DNA of 12,511 nucleotides from Methanobacteriota archaeon (lineage in GTDB: Archaea > Hydrothermarchaeota > Hydrothermarchaeia > Hydrothermarchaeales > JACRDW01). The notes below the pieces were generated by a model. The model ran no database searches and was not told the origin of the DNA. It saw only the letters and a list, made by a program, of their open reading frames with translations. The position numbers were made by a program, and so were the translations under genes. Positions 11,341-12,511 of this stretch are shown piece after piece (the stretch's first letter is position 1; every line of letters begins with the position of its first letter). Location: NCBI GenBank assembly GCA_016212785.1, contig JACRDW010000161.1:1-12511 (forward strand), written 5' to 3'.

Positions 11341-12511
11341 CTATATGTAAGTATATTTACGCATTACCTTGAACGGCTCAAATTTTTTGCCTCCTCCTGA
11401 ATAGAACTTCGAGAACCACTCATAGAAGTGCAGCCTCAGGGTCTGAATAAACGATACGAACATCTCAATCATAAGGATTGCGACGTTTCCACCTATAAAT
11501 ACGCCAGCCGTTAATATCGAGCCGAGCAGCGTGGCAGGCAGCATGCCCATGATGTTCACCATTATCATGCTCAGCGCTACGTGCACTACTGCCAAAATTG
11601 AGACCCTCATAAACGAAATGCTGTTAAGCAGGTATCTTGTGGCATTTTCATACGCTTCGAGCAGAGCCATGCCGAACGAAAGTCCGGCGTCTCGCCACGC
11701 ACCCATGAACATGAGGAAAATCGGCAGCACAATTCCCGGAATTAGGCTGGCGTCCCCTATCAATTCGGTAAGGTTCACTCCGTGCTTGGAAACTACCAGC
11801 GTTCCTCCGAGGAGCAGCCAAATGCCGGCAATTCCGTAGGGACTCACAACCGCATGTACGTATTTGTGGTGCATGACCTCGTTAGCCATGTTCAGGGCGC
11901 ATCCCAGTATTAATAATACAACTCCCACTCTGAGAGCGAAGGCTATCGCAGATGGTATGTCCTGCATCGGATTGAACAAGAGCGGATGCAGCTCAAGTCC
12001 GAGATAGTGCTTCAGGTGCTCCCCCTCCAGCCCAAATACGCTGCCGTACAGAAAGCCGACGAACATTGCTGCTATGCCGCATAGAATCAGAGTACCTCCG
12101 AGCTTCTTTACAGCCTCGTTTGCCCTGAGCCTGAATCTCAGGAAGTATCCAAGCGAGATAATCAAAAGACCCTGCCCGACGTCGCCGAACATCAGTCCAA
12201 AAACCAGAGGGAATGTTACAGCCATGACAGTGGTTGGGTCGATTTCCTCGTACTTCGGAGAGCCGTACGTATTTGTCAGCAGTTCCAGGGATTTTGTCTG
12301 AGCGGGATTTGAAAGCAGGGTAGGAGGTTTTTCTCCTTCTTTCGGGTCTTCTATAGAAATCGTGCAGTAGCTGTCTGAAGATTTTTGAATAGTATCTACG
12401 GCTTCGTCCACTTGACTGCTCGGAACCCATCCGTTCAATACATAAGTTTTGGCAGTCTTTCCGAACAGCGTGCTCGCTCCGTCCAGGAATTCTTCGACTT
12501 TCAGCAGCTCC
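11341..12511 (-). CDS. atpI: A-type ATP synthase subunit I (a-subunit homologue), C-terminal part
   Basis: The frame is open to the right edge, so the N-terminus lies outside; 389 residues are visible of a family usually about 600-700 long. The first visible part (VEEFLDGASTLFGKTAKTYV, then LNGWVP) is the end of the cytoplasmic stator arm. The rest is the membrane domain, with six to seven hydrophobic segments including LVFGLMFGDVGQG and the helix LNSISFMRVSILAVVH, whose Arg is the conserved residue facing the K-ring glutamate. The tail LRLHFYEWFSKFYSGGG..F.PF is typical of V/A-type a subunits. It forms the ion half-channels and stator. atpK follows 24 bp later. Confidence 0.92.
   Translation of the reverse strand, partial: ELLKVEEFLDGASTLFGKTAKTYVLNGWVPSSQVDEAVDTIQKSSDSYCTISIEDPKEGEKPPTLLSNPAQTKSLELLTNTYGSPKYEEIDPTTVMAVTFPLVFGLMFGDVGQGLLIISLGYFLRFRLRANEAVKKLGGTLILCGIAAMFVGFLYGSVFGLEGEHLKHYLGLELHPLLFNPMQDIPSAIAFALRVGVVLLILGCALNMANEVMHHKYVHAVVSPYGIAGIWLLLGGTLVVSKHGVNLTELIGDASLIPGIVLPIFLMFMGAWRDAGLSFGMALLEAYENATRYLLNSISFMRVSILAVVHVALSMIMVNIMGMLPATLLGSILTAGVFIGGNVAILMIEMFVSFIQTLRLHFYEWFSKFYSGGGKKFEPFKVMRKYTYI

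Overview
The window reads as a euryarchaeal chromosome segment. Evidence: A-type (not F-type) ATP synthase genes, two archaeosine-tRNA enzymes, the siroheme-dependent Ahb heme pathway, TATA-box promoters, GGTGA/GGAGG ribosome-binding sites, and an octaheme c-type cytochrome ending in a CGP-type C-terminal anchor. A cytochrome-rich anaerobe (for example near Archaeoglobi, ANME-1 or Syntropharchaeia) would fit, but that placement is inference.

Layout. 1-327 (-): start of a conserved RNase H-fold-like protein using a TTG start. 370-2683 (+): ahbA, ahbB and ahbC, which turn siroheme into Fe-coproporphyrin; a leader full of small hairpins lies between ahbB and ahbC. 2684-3038 (+): a decayed vapBC toxin-antitoxin locus, with an antitoxin lacking a start codon fused to the tail of a PIN toxin. 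3035-3613 (-): a COG1751 (pyruvate kinase C-domain-like) protein. 3672-4583 (+): N-terminal TGT-like half of archaeosine synthase ArcS. 4604-5926 (-): octaheme cytochrome c. 6085-7032 (+): C-terminal catalytic and PUA half of ArcS. 7033-7355: hairpin island and a likely 56-residue membrane protein (-). 7356-9390 (+): HflX GTPase overlapping RaSEA, the radical SAM enzyme that completes archaeosine. 9604-12511 (-): ATP synthase subunits I (partial), K and C, then a translationally coupled four-helix membrane protein.

The most notable feature is arcS. The first half ends, and the second half begins, at what looks like the normal inter-domain junction, and a cytochrome gene with its own promoter and terminator lies between them on the other strand. 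It looks as if a cytochrome cassette split arcS while leaving both halves intact, the second half having its own TATA box and start. ArcS and RaSEA work consecutively, so a working split ArcS would be a three-polypeptide system for G15 modification of tRNA. The heme pathway and the cytochrome are also functionally linked, since an octaheme protein is a large heme sink.

Two further patterns stand out. Short perfect palindromes recur, including a 48-nt hairpin inside the arcS N-half reading frame and two intergenic hairpin islands. The ATP synthase cluster is I-K-C plus a four-helix protein, with subunit E absent from its usual place and E/F/A/B/D not downstream.
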